Of a DNA stretch of 41,216 bases, positions 20,112 through 28,941 are shown one piece after another (positions within the stretch are counted from its first letter, which is position 1; every line of letters starts with the position of its first letter). Under the pieces are notes generated by a model, which did no database searches, was not told the DNA's origin, and saw only the letters and a list, made by a program, of their open reading frames with translations. Origin of the DNA: Phycisphaerales bacterium (GTDB taxonomy: Bacteria; Planctomycetota; Phycisphaerae; Sedimentisphaerales; Anaerobacaceae); the NCBI GenBank assembly GCA_020352215.1, contig CP070675.1, forward strand, positions 3,928,081 to 3,969,296, read 5' to 3'. The position numbers and the translations under genes are program-made.

Positions 20112-22175
20112 ATGGAAAGACTACGCAACATCGGAATAATAGCTCATATCGACGCTGGCAAAACGACGATAACCGAGCGGATACTCTATTATACGGGTAA
20201 AACCTACAAGATGGGAGAAGTCCACGATGGTACGGCCGTCATGGATTACATGGAAGAGGAACAGAAACGCGGCATTACCATTACTTCCGCTGCTACGAAG
20301 TGCCCCTGGAATGATTTCGAAATCAATCTTATCGACACGCCGGGCCATATTGATTTCACTGCCGAGGTTGAACGGTCGTTGCGTGTGCTTGATGGTGCCG
20401 TGGCCGTATTTGACGGAAGCGAGGGAGTCCAGGCTCAGAGCGAGACTGTCTGGCGACAGGGCCAAAAATACGGCCTGCCTTGTCTTTGCTTCGTGAACAA
20501 GATGGACAAGACAGGGGCTGATTTCGAGATGAGTGTCAATAGCATCCGTGATAAGCTCCTCGCCAATCCTATTCTGTTGCAGATCCCGATCGGCGCCGAG
20601 GATTCGTTCTCGGGAATTGTGGACCTGATGAAGATGCGAGCGGTGTTCTACAAAGTTGAGCAGATGGGAGCAACGTTTGAAGAGCGCGAGATTCCCGCCG
20701 AGCTGCAAAAGACTGCCCAAGAGCACAGGAAGCGGATGATCGAACTCGCGGCCGAGTACGACGAGGAGCTTCTTGACCGTTTCGTCCACGATAAGCCGGT
20801 AGCTGCTGAAATGGTCGAGCGAGCAGTCAGGAGTGGAACCTTGCAGGACAAGCTTCATCCCGTCTTTGTCGGTTCGGCCCTGAAGTACATTGGCGTGCAG
20901 AGACTGCTCGACGGCGTGGTGGAGTATCTGCCTTCACCACTGGAAAAGCCCGCTCTGGTGGGGCACGCACCGTCCGATAAGAGCAAGAAAATACCGGTCA
21001 AATGTGACCGTAACGGTAGCTTGGTCGCTGTGGTGTTCAAGATCACCAGCGATTCCCACGGGGATCTTAGCTTTTTGAGGATCTATCAAGGAACAATGAA
21101 ATCGGGCACCAGGGTTCTGAATGCAAGTCAGAATAAGCGTGAGAATATCACGAGGATATTTGAGATGCACGCCAATGCGAGGAAGCTCGTGGACTTGGCA
21201 AGCGCTGGTGATATTGTTGCGGTTGTAGGGCTGAAACAGACCCTGACGGGCGATACTATATGTAGCCCCAAGCATCCTGTCTGCCTTCCGAGCATTACCT
21301 TTCCCCAAACCGTTATCAGCATGTCGATTGAGCCGAAGACCGCCGCGGAGAAGGCCAAGCTGGCGGATGCCTTGGCGAGCTTGCGGCGCGAGGACCCGAC
21401 ATTTGGCTGCAAGACGGACAGCGAAACGGGGCAGACTGTCATCAGCGGGATGGGGGAGCTACATCTGGAAATACTGCAGCACAAGCTCGTAAAGGAAAGA
21501 GGGCTGGATGTTAGAGTGGGCAAACCAAGAGTGGCATATAAGGAAGCTATTACGCAGATGGCTGAGGCGGAGGGCAAGTTCGTGCGTCAAACGGGGGGGC
21601 ACGGCCAGTATGGTCACGTTGTAGTGAAGGTCGAGCCGCTGCTGACGGAGGACGATCATTGGAGTAGGGAGATAGAATTCGAGGCCAGGATTGCCTCAGG
21701 CACGGTACCGAAAGAGTACGTTCCTGCTGTGGAACGGGGCGGCCGGGAGGCCCTCGGCAGCGGTGTGTTGGCGGGCTATCCTGTTGTGGGAATGAGAGTT
21801 ACGTTGCTTGATGGATCATTCCATTCGGTGGATTCCTCTGAGTTGGCGTTCGAGCAGGCTGCTGCGATCGCTGTGGAGAAGGCGATGAAGGCCGCGGGGC
21901 CTGTCCTACTCGAGCCGGTAATGCGCCTTGAGGTGGTAATTCCGGAGGCCAACTTCGGGGCTATTCAGGGCAACTTGCTGGGAAAACGAGGTGTGATTAC
22001 GGACTGCCGCGCTCACGGAAACGTCCGGGTGATAGACGCCAAGGTGCCGCTGGCAGAGATGTTCGGGTATTCGAGTGAGATCAGGGGTCTGACGGCCGGC
22101 CGGGGAACCTTCACGATGGAGCCTCTGACATATGAGAAGGTGCCGGACCAGATGGCAAAGCAGATCATCCTATAG
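20112..22175 (+). CDS. fusA: Elongation factor G
   Basis: EF-G drives translocation and, with RRF, ribosome recycling. The 687-residue product has G1 AHIDAGKT (11-18), switch sequence [13 protein letters not shown]3 DTPGH (75-79) and G4 NKMD (129-132). Domains II-V follow, with GMGELHLEI and the C-terminal [18 protein letters not shown]. The sequence resembles the canonical EFG-I type more than the spdEFG or mitochondrial types known from planctomycetes; this is my judgement by eye. It is a normal str-operon member, but no tuf follows it. A 565-base gap then precedes rpsJ. Confidence 0.96.
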   Translation: MERLRNIGIIAHIDAGKTTITERILYYTGKTYKMGEVHDGTAVMDYMEEEQKRGITITSAATKCPWNDFEINLIDTPGHIDFTAEVERSLRVLDGAVAVFDGSEGVQAQSETVWRQGQKYGLPCLCFVNKMDKTGADFEMSVNSIRDKLLANPILLQIPIGAEDSFSGIVDLMKMRAVFYKVEQMGATFEEREIPAELQKTAQEHRKRMIELAAEYDEELLDRFVHDKPVAAEMVERAVRSGTLQDKLHPVFVGSALKYIGVQRLLDGVVEYLPSPLEKPALVGHAPSDKSKKIPVKCDRNGSLVAVVFKITSDSHGDLSFLRIYQGTMKSGTRVLNASQNKRENITRIFEMHANARKLVDLASAGDIVAVVGLKQTLTGDTICSPKHPVCLPSITFPQTVISMSIEPKTAAEKAKLADALASLRREDPTFGCKTDSETGQTVISGMGELHLEILQHKLVKERGLDVRVGKPRVAYKEAITQMAEAEGKFVRQTGGHGQYGHVVVKVEPLLTEDDHWSREIEFEARIASGTVPKEYVPAVERGGREALGSGVLAGYPVVGMRVTLLDGSFHSVDSSELAFEQAAAIAVEKAMKAAGPVLLEPVMRLEVVIPEANFGAIQGNLLGKRGVITDCRAHGNVRVIDAKVPLAEMFGYSSEIRGLTAGRGTFTMEPLTYEKVPDQMAKQIIL

Positions 22176-22218
22176 GACAAAAAAAGTTGCATTTCTGCGA
22201 ATATTTTTCGACATTTTC

Positions 22219-22247
22219 TTGACGGGCCAGCATTTCTGTGGTAGTTT
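22219..22247 (+). promoter_or_regulatory. Putative promoter of the S10-spc-alpha supercluster
   Basis: TTGACG (22219-22224) and TAGTTT (22242-22247) with a 17-base spacer lie just after fusA. Transcription would start near 22254, giving a leader of about 490 bases before rpsJ. A second, weaker pair (TTGCGT 22642, TAGTAT 22666, spacer 18) is closer to the gene. Confidence 0.5.
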
Positions 22248-22253
22248 CCATGG

Positions 22254-22741
22254 TTTTTCGGCCGTAGCGAGCATTGCCACGGAAGGCTTTGCGAATACTA
22301 GTTGGGCTGTCGCACATCTATGCTTGGCCGTCACGCACGGTTTGTAAAGTATGTAGCCTCTGAATTAGGGGTGTACCAAGGCAGGTCAGGGGCCTTGGCG
22401 GATTATAGGTTGACCTCGATCCTAGTTAAGGAAGGCGATTCTGATTGTTGACTGTTGAGGAGCCGAAGAGCACTGAACAGTCAAGAAGCAGAAGACATGC
22501 CTCTCCTGCCGGAACCAAACGAGCTCGGTATAGTAGATGGGGGAGTAACTATCTGCTGGCGGGCGGCTTTTTTTGGGTTTGCTTTTTGGCTTGTGTGTTC
22601 TTACAGTGTAGGCCTTTGACGGCGACTGGCCAATGACGTGGTTGCGTGGCTGTTGCTTTGGTGGCTAGTATGTGTAGACGCGGCGATTACTTGCGCAGAT
22701 CCAAATTGTGTCTGTAAAAATGGGCAAAGCCGAGGTTAGAA
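22254..22741 (+). promoter_or_regulatory. Long structured leader of the S10 operon
   Basis: No gene is supported in this stretch. It holds three inverted repeats: CCAAGGC/GCCTTGG (22376-22398, nine-base loop), TTGACTGTT/AACAGTCAA (22448-22484, nine perfect pairs, 19-base loop), and AGTAGAT/ATCTGCT (22532-22557, one G-U pair). A G+C-rich stretch and a run of seven T (22568-22574) follow the third. In E. coli the S10 leader is the target of L4, which triggers attenuation. This leader is in the same place, but I do not recognise its structure as that one. Confidence 0.5.
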
Positions 22742-23056
22742 ATGGCTACTGAGACTGAGAGAATACGAATAAGGATGGAGGCATATGACCATAGGGCGCT
22801 CGATGCCTCTGCCAAGGAGATCGTCGAGCACGCTCGGAAGACGAATGCTCGCGTCAGTGGTCCGGTGCCGTTGCCTACTCGTATTGAAAGATATACGGTT
22901 TTGCGGAGTCCTCACATAGACAAGAAGTCGCGTGAGCAATTTGAATTGAGGACCCACAAACGTCTGATAGATATTCATGAAGCGAACGCGCGAACAGCGG
23001 AGGTACTGAATCGTTTGGTGGTGCCGGCAGGTGTCTTTGTGAAGATAAAGGCATGA
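22742..23056 (+). CDS. rpsJ: 30S ribosomal protein S10
   Basis: S10 is a head protein of the small subunit that also pairs with NusB and NusG (NusE role). The 104-residue product includes [21 protein letters not shown], written in part, and the conserved [19 protein letters not shown] and [16 protein letters not shown]. The ATG at 22742 follows CCGAGGTTAGAA, which gives a fair ribosome site. It opens the S10 operon, with rplC 46 bases downstream. Confidence 0.98.
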   Translation: MATETERIRIRMEAYDHRALDASAKEIVEHARKTNARVSGPVPLPTRIERYTVLRSPHIDKKSREQFELRTHKRLIDIHEANARTAEVLNRLVVPAGVFVKIKA

Positions 23057-23102
23057 TCTGCACCTCGTGTATCGTGGCTAAGTAAGGACAGGCAGCGAAG
23101 AA

Positions 23103-23750
23103 ATGGCTATGCTATTAGGAAGAAAAGTGGGGATGACCCGCCTCTATGACGAGGCTGGCCAGTTGGTGCCTGTTACGGTGATACAAGCCGGTCCTTGCAT
23201 TGTGACCCAGGTCAAGACTACTGAGACCGACGGGTATAATGCCGTTCAACTGGGCTATGAAGACGTAAAGCCGTCGCGGAGGAAGAAACCACAGATCGGA
23301 CATGCGCAGAAGGCTGATAAGGTGCCAAAGAAGCTTCTAAGGGAGATGCGATTGCCGGATAGTGCCGAGCCCGAGTACAAGCTTGGAGATTCTATCACGG
23401 TATCGGTGTTTGCCGAGACCGGATCTGTGGATGTCACGGGAACAGGCAAAGGCAAGGGCTTTGCCGGTGTGATGAAGCGACACGGTTTCGGCGGTTTCCC
23501 AGCCTCCCATGGTACGGAACGGAAACATAGAGCACCAGGCTCAATATCGAGTTTTGCCAGCAATGCGGGGCATGGGGGCAGCCCGAAAAAAGGCAAAAGG
23601 ATGGCAGGGCATTTGGGCAGCTGTCGAGCTACTACGAAGAATCACGCCTTGGTGGCGATAGACGAAGAGAAGAACTTGTTGGTTGTCAAAGGCCCAGTGC
23701 CGGGCCCAGCTGGCGGCTACTGTATCGTGCGTAGCGCCCGGAAAGCCTGA
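23103..23750 (+). CDS. rplC: 50S ribosomal protein L3
   Basis: L3 is an early assembly protein with an extension that reaches the peptidyl transferase centre. The 215-residue product starts MAMLLGRKVGMTRLYDEAG and contains GTGKGKGFAGVMKRHGFGG and KGKRMAGHLGSCRATTKNH. The tip around HRAPGSISSFAS replaces the E. coli HRVPGSIGQNQTPG and lacks its methylated glutamine, a known variation among bacteria. A second ATG two codons in is equally possible as start. rplD follows after 26 bases. Confidence 0.97.
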   Translation: MAMLLGRKVGMTRLYDEAGQLVPVTVIQAGPCIVTQVKTTETDGYNAVQLGYEDVKPSRRKKPQIGHAQKADKVPKKLLREMRLPDSAEPEYKLGDSITVSVFAETGSVDVTGTGKGKGFAGVMKRHGFGGFPASHGTERKHRAPGSISSFASNAGHGGSPKKGKRMAGHLGSCRATTKNHALVAIDEEKNLLVVKGPVPGPAGGYCIVRSARKA

Positions 23751-23776
23751 GGAGTTTTGGGAACAAGCAGTCTGAA

Positions 23777-24418
23777 ATGATTGAGTTGGCTATTTACAAC
23801 GTGGATGGGCAGGAAGTTGAGACCTTGAAGGTGGACGAGTCCACCTTAGGAGGTTCGGTCAGGCATCCGCTGATCAAACAGGCAATTGTCATGTATCACG
23901 CCAACAAGCGTGTGGGCACGGCGTCAACCAAGAGTAGAAGTATGGTCAGCGGCTCGGGGAGGAAGCTTTTCAGGCAAAAAGGTACCGGCTCGGCCAGGGC
24001 TGGCAACCGCAGAACAGGAAAGCGTGTCGGTGGCGGAGTCAGCTTTGCAAAGACCGCGAGAGATTTTGGCAAGCGCATGCCCAGGAAGCAGAAAAGACTG
24101 GCCAAGGACTCTGCAGTGCTGGCGAAGCTCTTGAGCAACAACGTTGTGGTTATTGACGGACTCGGTTTCCAAGAACCAAGGACAAGGGATTTTGCAGGCG
24201 TCCTGAAGAATCTAAAGATCGAACGCAGCTGTCTCGTTGCTACAAGTGGTTATGACGACAGTGTCTATAGGTCGGCCAAGAATATTCACAAAGTGGCGGT
24301 GATGCCTGTGGCGGAGCTCAATGCCGGCGATATCTGCAGCCACCAGAAGATGTTATTCACGAAAGAGGCATTCTTGACATTTCTTGATAGGGATGAGTCC
24401 AGAGAAGGCCGTGGGTAG
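23777..24418 (+). CDS. rplD: 50S ribosomal protein L4
   Basis: L4 lines the exit tunnel opposite L22 and represses the S10 operon in E. coli. The 213-residue product has the tunnel loop at about residues 62-88 (FRQKGTGSARAGNRRTGKR, then GGGVSFAKTARDF). The C-terminal globular part includes RSAKNIHKVAVMPVAELNA. The tip sequence differs from the E. coli RARSG but keeps the family outline. The C-terminal DESREGRG is a short unmatched tail. rplW follows after 58 bases. Confidence 0.96.
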   Translation: MIELAIYNVDGQEVETLKVDESTLGGSVRHPLIKQAIVMYHANKRVGTASTKSRSMVSGSGRKLFRQKGTGSARAGNRRTGKRVGGGVSFAKTARDFGKRMPRKQKRLAKDSAVLAKLLSNNVVVIDGLGFQEPRTRDFAGVLKNLKIERSCLVATSGYDDSVYRSAKNIHKVAVMPVAELNAGDICSHQKMLFTKEAFLTFLDRDESREGRG

Positions 24419-24476
24419 TAATACGCTCCGTCTTTTTCGTCTGATTGAAAGTTTGAGATCTTAGTTTTGTGTTCCT

Positions 24477-24755
24477 ATGGATGACTACAGCATAATAGTA
24501 AAGCCTTTGATTACAGAACAAGGGATGCACTTTGCCAACGCAAAAGGTGCGTACTCATTCGAGGTAAACAAGAAGGCCAACAAAGCCCAAATAAGAAATG
24601 CTGTGGAGAAGATATACGGTGTCAAAGTGCATAAGGTCAGGACTGCCAATCGAAAAGGCAAGTATCGCCGCCGAGGCAGGGCTACCGGCATGACACCGAG
24701 TTGGAAGAAGGCTGTTGTGTATCTGGAGCCGGACTATCACATAGATCTGTTCTAA
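24477..24755 (+). CDS. rplW: 50S ribosomal protein L23
   Basis: L23 sits at the tunnel exit and is the docking site for trigger factor and SRP. The 92-residue product has the family motifs IIVKPLITEQGM, YSFEVNKKANKAQIRNAVEKI and GVKVHKVRTANRKGK. The tunnel-exit Glu used for trigger factor binding (E18 in E. coli, in EKA) cannot be assigned with certainty here. The ATG is weakly preceded by a ribosome site. It ends 22 bases before rplB. Confidence 0.97.
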   Translation: MDDYSIIVKPLITEQGMHFANAKGAYSFEVNKKANKAQIRNAVEKIYGVKVHKVRTANRKGKYRRRGRATGMTPSWKKAVVYLEPDYHIDLF

Positions 24756-24777
24756 GGCGTGCTGAGAAACAGCAATT

Positions 24778-25629
24778 ATGGGTATTCGAATTTACAAACC
24801 TACAAGTGCCGGACGGAGAAATAGCTCCGTCAACGACTACGCCGAGCTGACTACTGACAAGCCGGAGAAGTCTCTCTGCAAGCGGATCAAGAAGAACGGC
24901 GGTAGAAACCACCACGGCGTGACGACGACGCGGTTCAGAGGGGGCGGTGCGAGAAAGATATACCGCATGATTGATTTCAAGCGCAACAAAGATGGTGTCC
25001 CTGCGAAGGTGGCAACTGTTGAGTACGACCCCAACAGGAATTGTTTCATATCTCTGTTGCACTACGCCGACGGCGAAAAACGATATATTCTGACGCCGCT
25101 TGGCATAAAGGTGGGGGATTTGGTGGAGAGCGGTCAGTCTTGTGAGCCTAAGGTTGGTAATGCGATGCCACTTGCGGCGATTCCTGCCAGTCTTGAGGTT
25201 CATAGTATTGAGATGACCGCCGGTCAGGGTGGTAAACTGGTCAGAGGTGCTGGTAACGCTGCGAGGATTGTTGCCAAAGAAGGAAATTGGGTGACCGTTG
25301 TTTTGCCCAGTGGCGAGATGCGCATGATCCGCAGAGAATGTCGAGCCACGATTGGTCGGCTGAGCAACCCGGATCATCAGAATGTGCGCATTGGCAAAGC
25401 CGGGCGCAAGCGACATATGGGCCGCAGACCCCACGTCAGAGGCAAGGCAATGAACCCCGTCGCTCATCCGATGGGTGGGGGAGAGGGCAGGTCAAACGGT
25501 GGACGGCATCCCTGCTCACCCACCGGAGTACTGGCAAAGGGCGGAAAGACCAGGAACCCACGAAAGACGAGCAACAACAAGATCATTAGAAGACGCAAGA
25601 ATAAGAGGCAAGGGCAGTTGGTGCTGTAG
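24778..25629 (+). CDS. rplB: 50S ribosomal protein L2 with NPVAHPM signature
   Basis: L2 binds 23S rRNA near the peptidyl transferase centre and is needed for subunit joining. The 283-residue product is full length and has VEYDPNRNCFISLLHYADGE, KVGNAMPLAAIPA and GQGGKLVRGAGNAARI. The highly conserved C-terminal motif, NPVDHPHGGGEGR in most bacteria, reads NPVAHPMGGGEGR (residues 226-236). Asp is thus Ala229 and the second His is Met232, while the functionally important His (H230 here, H229 in E. coli) is kept. rpsS follows after 72 bases. Confidence 0.98.
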   Translation: MGIRIYKPTSAGRRNSSVNDYAELTTDKPEKSLCKRIKKNGGRNHHGVTTTRFRGGGARKIYRMIDFKRNKDGVPAKVATVEYDPNRNCFISLLHYADGEKRYILTPLGIKVGDLVESGQSCEPKVGNAMPLAAIPASLEVHSIEMTAGQGGKLVRGAGNAARIVAKEGNWVTVVLPSGEMRMIRRECRATIGRLSNPDHQNVRIGKAGRKRHMGRRPHVRGKAMNPVAHPMGGGEGRSNGGRHPCSPTGVLAKGGKTRNPRKTSNNKIIRRRKNKRQGQLVL

Positions 25630-25701
25630 GGGCCTCGCCGTGTCCGATCGAGTCGGCCTAATGCGGCCAGACAAGACGGATGCGCTATACGAGATGAGAA
25701 A

Positions 25702-25971
25702 ATGGGAAGATCTCTGAAAAAGGGACCATACGTTGACGAGAAGCTGTTGGGCAAGGTGTCCAGGCACACCGAGTCCGGCTCTCGTGAGCCCATAAAGACT
25801 TGGGCAAGAAGATGCACGATAATTCCGGAGTTCGTGGGATTTACTTTCTTGGTCCACAACGGCAAAATGTTCCATAAAGTTTTTGTTACCGAAGACATGG
25901 TCGGCCACAAGTTGGGTGAGTTCTCGCCGACGCGGACGTTCAAGGGCCATTCAAGCAAGAAGATCAAATAG
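25702..25971 (+). CDS. rpsS: 30S ribosomal protein S19
   Basis: S19 pairs with S13 in the head of the small subunit and touches tRNA and the B1 bridges. The 89-residue product starts [19 protein letters not shown]. It contains [18 protein letters not shown] and ends [18 protein letters not shown], the normal family ends. The ATG at 25702 follows GAGATGAGAAA. It is followed by the unusual rplV after 53 bases. Confidence 0.98.
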   Translation: MGRSLKKGPYVDEKLLGKVSRHTESGSREPIKTWARRCTIIPEFVGFTFLVHNGKMFHKVFVTEDMVGHKLGEFSPTRTFKGHSSKKIK

Positions 25972-26024
25972 GCAAGTGTGAGTAGCGGTTTCAAACATGA
26001 ATCGCCAAGCACGAGATAGAGGAT

Positions 26025-26573
26025 ATGCTGAATCCTAATAAGCTAAGAGAACTTTGCCAGCTGCGACAGGTGGGGGCCAGCGAACTTGCTGGCCAGCTTG
26101 TCAGAGGAGGGCTCGACAAGAAGAAGGCGGCGTCAGCAGTGGTGAACTGGCAGAAGGGCTTGTTTAAGCCCAAGCCCGAAAGTGAGGACATTCGTCACTT
26201 GGCAGCTGCTTTGTCAGTTGAGGTGAACGATTTGATTGGCTGGCGGTCATCTTGTCGCTTTGCTCCTCTTTCTGCTCGCAAGGCTAGGTTGGTGACGCAG
26301 TTAATAGTAGGCCGAAGCGTTCAGGATGCTATGGACATCTTGAAGTTCACAAGAAAGCGTGCAGCGACGATCGTTGATAAGGTGCTGCGGGCTGCCGTGG
26401 CAGATGCCGACGAGCAGCAGGCGGATGTGGATAGTCTATACGTCAGCACCGCCCGCGTTGATGACGCTGGCGTCCGCATTGGCACGAAACGATGGATTCC
26501 AAAGGACAGAGGTAGAGCGCATCCTATTCGCAAAAAGGCCTGTCATATTTATGTGACCGTGACGCAGGCGTAG
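26025..26573 (+). CDS. rplV: 50S ribosomal protein L22 fused to an N-terminal XRE-type helix-turn-helix domain
   Basis: L22 lines the exit tunnel, and its globular part faces the surface near the tunnel exit. The core here is residues 75-182: FAPLSARKARLVTQLIVGRS, DAMDILKFTRKRAATIVDKV, and a beta-hairpin with GTKRWIPKDRGRA. The core aligns with the 110-residue E. coli protein; the hairpin tip is about three residues longer. Residues 1-74 have no counterpart in normal L22. They read KLRELCQLRQVGASELAGQL, then a Lys/Ala-rich insert, VVNWQKGLFKPKPESEDIRH and LAAALSVEVNDLIGW, which follows the five-helix pattern of the XRE/Cro family. There is no stop or frame change between the parts, and no start with a good ribosome site near residue 75. 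AGAGG is close to the ATG (two bases) with GAGA further upstream. Confidence 0.93.
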   Translation: MLNPNKLRELCQLRQVGASELAGQLVRGGLDKKKAASAVVNWQKGLFKPKPESEDIRHLAAALSVEVNDLIGWRSSCRFAPLSARKARLVTQLIVGRSVQDAMDILKFTRKRAATIVDKVLRAAVADADEQQADVDSLYVSTARVDDAGVRIGTKRWIPKDRGRAHPIRKKACHIYVTVTQA

Positions 26574-26615
26574 GTGGAAAGGGAACTGTAGACGAGCAGT
26601 AAGAGACAGGTGATT

Positions 26616-27434
26616 ATGGGTCAGAAAGTATCGCCAATCGGTTTTAGAACTGGGATCACGCGCAAGTGGCAGAGTACATGGTTTGCTCCAAAATCGAGCT
26701 ACGGTGACTGTCTTGTTGAGGATCAGAGGATACGCGACTATGTCGACAAGAAGTACAACCGTCAGATGCCCAAAGGCGCGGTAGCCAAGACAGAGATGAT
26801 TCGAACTCGAAATGAGATAAATGTGACACTGCACAGTGCTCGACCCGGAGTGGTTATAGGTCCACGAGGTGGCGATGTTGATAAGCTGCGCGAAGAGCTG
26901 GAAGTGCTGACGGGCCGGAAGGAGACCGTAAACGTGATTGAGATAAAAGAGCCGGATCTGGACGCGACGTTGGTGGGCGAGGCAATCGCCGAGCAGCTGA
27001 AGAAGCGTGCCTCGTTCAGGCGCACCATGAAACAGTTTTGCGAATTGGCAATGAACGCGGGGGCCAAGGGAGTCAAGATTATCTGTGCCGGGCGGCTCGC
27101 GGGCGCGGAGATGGCGAGGAGAGAAACACAGAAGCTCGGTAGTATCCCACTGCACACGCTCGATGCAGATGTCGACTACGCGGTAGCTACGTCGAGGACA
27201 ACCTACGGGACAATCGGCGTTAAAGTCTGGATTTACAGAGGGAAATTTGGCGAGGTGCTCGAGCCGCGTCGCAGGACCCGCCCGCCCAGGCGAACAGGTG
27301 GGGGGCCAAGGCGTCAGTCGGCTCGCAGGGCTGGCCCGGTTCAGCAAGCCCGGGGCGTGACTAAAGAGGCCGCTGCACCTGCGCCGCCAGCGGAGGCGGA
27401 AGCCACCACGCCAAAAGATGAGCCGAAGGCTTGA
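26616..27434 (+). CDS. rpsC: 30S ribosomal protein S3
   Basis: S3 forms part of the mRNA entry channel. From the ATG at 26616 (MGQKVSPIGFRTGITRKW) the product has 272 residues; the upstream GTG is part of the AGGTG ribosome site. The KH domain has SARPGVVIGPRGGDVDKLRE, and the C-terminal domain has AGRLAGAEMARRE and GVKVWIYRGKFGE. A tail of about 60 residues follows, first Arg-rich (RRRTRPPRRTGGGPRRQ) and then Ala/Pro/Glu-rich. Such low-complexity S3 tails occur in several phyla. Confidence 0.98.
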   Translation: MGQKVSPIGFRTGITRKWQSTWFAPKSSYGDCLVEDQRIRDYVDKKYNRQMPKGAVAKTEMIRTRNEINVTLHSARPGVVIGPRGGDVDKLREELEVLTGRKETVNVIEIKEPDLDATLVGEAIAEQLKKRASFRRTMKQFCELAMNAGAKGVKIICAGRLAGAEMARRETQKLGSIPLHTLDADVDYAVATSRTTYGTIGVKVWIYRGKFGEVLEPRRRTRPPRRTGGGPRRQSARRAGPVQQARGVTKEAAAPAPPAEAEATTPKDEPKA

Positions 27435-27492
27435 TCGAACGGTTGCTTTGAAGCTCGACAGTCAAACAGATGTTGAATAAGGGTCTGACAAA

Positions 27493-27912
27493 ATGGCGAT
27501 GATGCCGAAGAGAGTCAAGTATCGCAAGAGCCAGCGCGGCAGAATGAAAGGCAATGCGTCGAGAAGCAACTTTGTGGCGTTCGGCGAATACGGCTTGCAG
27601 GCCCTCGAGACCAGTTGGATCACTGCCAAGAACATTGAGGCGGGCCGAGTTGCCGCGACTCATTTTTTGCATCGTGAAGGTAAAGTATACATTAGGTTGT
27701 TTCCGCATAAGCCGGTGAGTTCCAAGCCGCTGGAGACCCGGATGGGTAAAGGCAAAGGTGAGCCCGAATTCTGGGTCGCCAGGGTTAGGCCCGGCCAAGT
27801 CTGTTTCGAGATCGGCGGCGTAGCTGAGGATGTTGCCAAGCAGGCACTGGTGCGGGTCGCTCACAAGATGCCGGTGAGGTGCAGGTTCGTCAAGCGAAGA
27901 CACTCATTGTAA
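27493..27912 (+). CDS. rplP: 50S ribosomal protein L16
   Basis: L16 contacts the A-site tRNA elbow and 5S rRNA region and is the last major assembly protein. The 139-residue product has [38 protein letters not shown] and [16 protein letters not shown]; the Arg before MGKGKG corresponds to the residue hydroxylated in E. coli. ATGs at 27499 and 27502 are alternative starts. rpmC begins 14 bases after the stop. Confidence 0.98.
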   Translation: MAMMPKRVKYRKSQRGRMKGNASRSNFVAFGEYGLQALETSWITAKNIEAGRVAATHFLHREGKVYIRLFPHKPVSSKPLETRMGKGKGEPEFWVARVRPGQVCFEIGGVAEDVAKQALVRVAHKMPVRCRFVKRRHSL

Positions 27913-27926
27913 GAGAAGGAAGTCAG

Positions 27927-28112
27927 ATGAAAGCGGCGCAATATCGTGAAATGAGTCCGGACGAGTTGGAGGGCAAACTGGAAGAGCTCCAGCAGCACTT
28001 GTTTGACGTGCGTTCGCAAGCGGTTACCGAGAAGCTGGAGAACTCGAAAGCCATAATCAATGCCAGGCGCGATATCGCCAGGATCAAGACGATACTGCGA
28101 GAGGGGAAATGA
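27927..28112 (+). CDS. rpmC: 50S ribosomal protein L29
   Basis: L29 is a two-helix protein at the tunnel exit beside L23. From the ATG at 27927, after GAAGGAAGTCAG, the product has 61 residues, the usual size: MKAAQYREMSPDELEGKLEE and NARRDIARIKTILRE. A longer frame from 27879 would overlap rplP and adds non-family residues. rpsQ follows after 37 bases. Confidence 0.95.
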   Translation: MKAAQYREMSPDELEGKLEELQQHLFDVRSQAVTEKLENSKAIINARRDIARIKTILREGK

Positions 28113-28149
28113 CGATTTGCATTAGGTGATGCGCGATTGGAAGTCGATT

Positions 28150-28410
28150 ATGAATGACCGAAAACCAAAAACTCTGACCGGTGTAGTAGCAAGCGACAGC
28201 GGCGACAAAAGCGTCAAAGTGGTGATTGACTTCAAAGTCAAGCATCCAAAGTATGGCAAGTACATGAGGCGCAGAACAAGAGTGGGTGTTCACGACGAGC
28301 ATAATCAGAGTGGTGTTGGTGACGTGGTTGAAATTGCTGAGTGCAGACCTCATAGCAAGACGAAGAGTTGGCGTCTTGTCAGGGTTTTAGAGAAGGCGGT
28401 TAGAGCGTAG
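28150..28410 (+). CDS. rpsQ: 30S ribosomal protein S17
   Basis: S17 is an early-binding OB-fold protein of the small subunit. The ATG at 28150 has GGAAG six bases upstream and gives 86 residues starting [20 protein letters not shown]. Starts at 28126 or 28129 would add eight or seven residues and are less likely. Conserved segments are [19 protein letters not shown] and [20 protein letters not shown]. rplN follows after 22 bases. Confidence 0.95.
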   Translation: MNDRKPKTLTGVVASDSGDKSVKVVIDFKVKHPKYGKYMRRRTRVGVHDEHNQSGVGDVVEIAECRPHSKTKSWRLVRVLEKAVRA

Positions 28411-28432
28411 GGCCTGGCACGAGATACGAGAT

Positions 28433-28819
28433 ATGATTCAACAGGAAACAATGCTGGATATAGCCGACAACTCAGGTGTTAAGTCGGCACTATGCATCAA
28501 GGTTCTGGGAAGAGGTGGTAGTCGCGGCAGGAGAACCCGGCCCGTAGCCAGCGTTGGGGATGTTGTCTGTGTAGCCATAAAGAAATCGTTGCCAAGTTGC
28601 CAGTTGGACGACAAAAAGGTGCACAAGTGTGTGATCGTTCGTACCAAGAGCCCTCTGAGAAGGCCCGATGGCAGTTATGTCAGATTCGATAGTAACGCGG
28701 CAGTGATGATTGACAACGATGGCAACCCGATTGGAACCAGGATTTTCGGTGCCGTCGCACGGGAGCTTCGTGAGAAGAACTATATGAAGATTATTTCACT
28801 GGCAAGCGAGGTTGTATAG
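28433..28819 (+). CDS. rplN: 50S ribosomal protein L14
   Basis: L14 lies at the subunit interface (bridge B8) and binds silencing factor RsfS in known systems. The 128-residue product starts [20 protein letters not shown] and has [39 protein letters not shown] and [20 protein letters not shown]. It is slightly longer than the common 122 residues. A 122-base gap then precedes rplX; it contains no gene that I can support. Confidence 0.98.
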   Translation: MIQQETMLDIADNSGVKSALCIKVLGRGGSRGRRTRPVASVGDVVCVAIKKSLPSCQLDDKKVHKCVIVRTKSPLRRPDGSYVRFDSNAAVMIDNDGNPIGTRIFGAVARELREKNYMKIISLASEVV

Positions 28820-28941
28820 CAAGGTGCAGGAAGTAGAGATCAAAATGAGGCTCGACAGATCGTCCCGAAGAGGAGTCGAGGCCGAAAGTTGTTGCATTGT
28901 TTTCTCGTGATTTCATATGATTTTGGTATTTGAGTTAAAAG

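Noticed and set aside
22445..22636. A 63-codon frame in the S10 leader
   Set aside because: It starts with TTG, has no ribosome site, and runs through the inverted repeats; a leader peptide is not supported.
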